DNA from: Trachelipus rathkii
Taxonomy: Eukaryota; Arthropoda; Malacostraca; Isopoda; Trachelipodidae
Assembly: GCA_015478945.1 (NCBI GenBank)
Contig: JABUQX010142268.1
Span: 1-10,000, forward strand
Reading direction: 5' to 3'
DNA: 10,000 nucleotides
The position numbers and the translations under genes were made by a program. Shown piece by piece: positions 7,975-10,000 of this stretch (positions are counted from its first letter, which is position 1; every line of letters begins with the position of its first letter). The notes beneath the pieces are model-generated. The model saw only the letters and a list, made by a program, of their open reading frames with translations, searched no databases and was not told the origin of the DNA.

Positions 7975-8251
7975 CTAAATATCAAATGCTTCTTTAAATT
8001 CACAATAAAGTGAGAAATTGACCCAAGTCATTGTAACATAAATGTCTTAAATAATTATCAATTACAAGAGAATATTTGAAAGATTTAAAAAATTGTATCG
8101 TGATAACTTTGAAACCCTTTTTTTTAGTGTCTTAGTGATGAGTTGAGTTAGCAACTAAAATGTATACCAACTATATAGTCATTGATTCGATCTAGTCTCA
8201 CCATCATGTAAAGATGAGCAAGCCTCTTTTAAACTTGCAATCAAATCAATT

Positions 8252-8267
8252 TGTACAATATTGTACA
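8252..8267. repeat. Perfect 16-bp palindrome
   Basis: TGTACAATATTGTACA is its own reverse complement and is not part of an AT array. It could be a protein-binding site or chance in AT-rich DNA. Confidence 0.8.
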
Positions 8268-8463
8268 GTATTTTTTTTAATACGGTATGTCCATTTTACC
8301 ATGTCAAGATGGAAACCATTTCAGAATCTTTTCCACCAACTTCATTATATCACACAATTATCATTCTTTCCATAACTACTTCATAAGCAAGCTGGACTCC
8401 GTTTAATTGATCGTATAGTAGCGTACTACTTAAAAGAATATATAAAATAATAATAATAATAAA

Positions 8464-8486
8464 AATAATAATAAATTATTATTATT
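8464..8486. repeat. AAT/ATT inverted repeat
   Basis: AATAATAATAA (8464-8474) and TTATTATTATT (8476-8486) are exact complements with one base between, so a short trinucleotide array is inverted on itself. Confidence 0.85.
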
Positions 8487-8758
8487 TCCAAACATTTTGT
8501 CCTAAAAGAGTAATCTTATGAGACTGCAATAAAACTCTCTGAACCCACCAAAAAATTCATCCTAGCAACAGATATAAATATATATATTTTTCTTATTAAA
8601 TATACAAATGAAGAAAACTGAATGCAACTCAGCGCTAAGTTTAGATTTTGCTCTTTCGCTTCTACTCTTTCGTAAAAATAGAAATGATTCAATGACCCCC
8701 AGGGATGGCACGAAAAAAATCAATAATAAAAAATTATCAACGTTCTTGGATACTATCA

Positions 8759-9037
<279 letters not shown>

Positions 9038-9077
<40 letters not shown>

Positions 9078-9087
9078 TGCTGCTTTC

Positions 9088-9136
<49 letters not shown>

Positions 9137-9157
9137 TATATATATATATATATATAT
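9038..9157. repeat. (AT)n microsatellite in three blocks
   Basis: Blocks are separated by GCTGCTGCTTTCTTC at 9076-9090 and a single C at 9136. Confidence 0.97.
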
Positions 9158-9181
9158 TTGATGGGACAATGCCATGATAAT

Positions 9182-9260
9182 TTCCAATTCCGATAGAGAA
9201 ATTCCAAAATTTCCGAAGCAGATTCCAAAAAAATTGCCAATTCTTCCGATTCGCGATTCC
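9182..9260. repeat. Degenerate ATTCC-type short repeat
   Basis: TTCC occurs seven times in about 80 bp (9182, 9188, 9202, 9211, 9223, 9244, 9257), usually as ATTCCRA or TTCCGA. It looks like a decayed short-unit repeat or part of a mobile element end. Confidence 0.5.
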
Positions 9261-9357
9261 TATTCATCATACTATCTAAAAACAAGGGGATGTATTCTAT
9301 CCCAGCAACAAATCATAGACTCAATTATATGTTAACAATATATATAAAGATAAAGAC

Positions 9358-9709
9358 ATGGAAAACCTGAGAGGAGAAGTAGAAGAAATGCCAAGAGTCA
9401 TCCTGGGTGCAATTAAAATTGGCAAGATTCATCAGAGCGAATAAGAAAAGAAAAGGCAGGTTTACAGAAGTAGTGAGGTGTGTGTGTTTTGTTAGTTATA
9501 AAATTAACGATGCAAGCTTAGTAACGTTTAGCAACAAAAATAATAGTATTCCTACCATGATTAAGAGGTTTATTAAAATTAGCAAAATTACAGGCGAACA
9601 AAATTTTTCCATACACGATATACATTGTCTCTACCTTGAATGGTACAATAACAATTGCAACCAAATTATGGATTTTGAGGAGAGAAAGATATTCTTTGAG
9701 ACGGAATGA
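9358..9709 (+). pseudogene. Unrecognised open frames, possible gene or element fragment
   Basis: I do not recognise a family. A short frame from ATG 9358 (28 codons, beginning MENLRGEVEEM) ends at 9444. A second frame, overlapping it in another phase, is open from 9383 to 9709 (about 108 codons). It has no ATG before 9557, so a full-length start is not supported. The longer protein is lysine-, asparagine- and isoleucine-rich, with SYKINDASLVTF and HDIHCLYLEWYNNN segments that look more protein-like than the repeat-derived frames elsewhere. There is no catalytic motif, signal peptide or membrane segment. Two overlapping frames suggest one frameshifted ancestral sequence. It could be an exon, a mobile-element piece or chance in A-rich DNA. 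Confidence 0.25.
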
Positions 9710-9870
9710 TCGGTGAAAGAAGCTCCTCTCCCGGCTGCAATCTTTTCGGAAGTGTCAAATTAGGAGTAACTCCAAGGGTAGTTAACGTAGAGCATATTCA
9801 GCGTCCCCAAGTTAGACCAATCTCAAGTGTAAAAAAGATGCGTTTAAGGAAGGTTGGAGCTGCAGGTTAG
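9706..9870 (+). pseudogene. Short unrecognised open frame overlapping the previous stop
   Basis: 54 codons from ATG at 9706, overlapping the upstream stop in ATGA, to TAG at 9868. The protein is basic near its end (KKMRLRK). It may be the continuation of the preceding open frame after a one-base shift, which would make the pair one broken sequence. No domain is recognised, and this may be chance. Confidence 0.2.
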
Positions 9871-10000
9871 AAAGCTTTATTATAATTAATTGAGAACCAA
9901 CTGTAAGATTGTGGTGAGAGTTACTCAGCAACCAGAATAGGAAGTGAAATGGCGGATTTACAGCAAAAGACGTGGTGAAGCACATCAAAAAGTGTTTAAG
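9871..10000. other. Unassigned end of window
   Basis: No long open frame or repeat. The sequence has the same A/G-rich character as 9358-9870 and may belong to the same unit, cut by the window edge. Confidence 0.35.

Noticed and set aside
8130..8205. tRNA-like or SINE-like segment with GATTCGATC resembling a B box
   Set aside because: No matching T-arm or acceptor stem could be drawn and the A-box match is poor, so there is no support for a tRNA gene or SINE.

Overview
The window looks like intergenic DNA from a large, repeat-rich animal genome. I found no intact protein gene, rRNA, tRNA or CRISPR array. About a tenth of it is simple-sequence DNA, mostly (AT)n arrays of 30 to 130 bp, with (GA)n, (CT)n, (AAT)n, poly-A, poly-C and polypurine runs. 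The recognisable protein remains are all decayed non-LTR retrotransposons (LINEs). From memory of the protein families, their closest relatives are jockey-type elements abundant in decapod crustaceans (crabs and shrimps). I therefore infer a crustacean, probably a decapod; this is inference, with no database check behind it.

Layout: 1-320 is A-rich flank with one short (AT) array. 320-1403 (minus) is the C-terminal half of a LINE reverse transcriptase. 1405-2026 holds two (AT) arrays around unassigned sequence. 2027-3055 is unassigned AT-rich DNA with a poly-A/poly-T tail-to-tail junction at 2429-2475, followed by a compositionally distinct island at 2489-2760. 3056-3826 is dominated by (AT) and (GA) arrays. 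4084-4147 is a short tandem duplication. 4331-6100 (plus) is a long decayed LINE of the same family as the minus-strand copy, carrying endonuclease and part of the reverse transcriptase. 6180-6900 (plus) is a second, different LINE family, directly downstream in the same orientation. 7046-7170 is a polypurine tract. 7380-9157 alternates AT-rich unique DNA with long microsatellites, including a pure (AT)60. 9358-9870 holds short, unrecognised open frames that may be a gene or mobile-element fragment.

Nothing here works together as a pathway. The three LINE copies carry stops, frameshifts, internal deletions and replaced catalytic residues, so none could move by itself. The window reads as an accumulation of dead retroelements and expanding microsatellites. 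No convincing new biological system is visible. The items most worth checking are the unrecognised reading frames at 9358-9870, the 2429-2760 junction and island, and the motif shared between 4331 and 7230.
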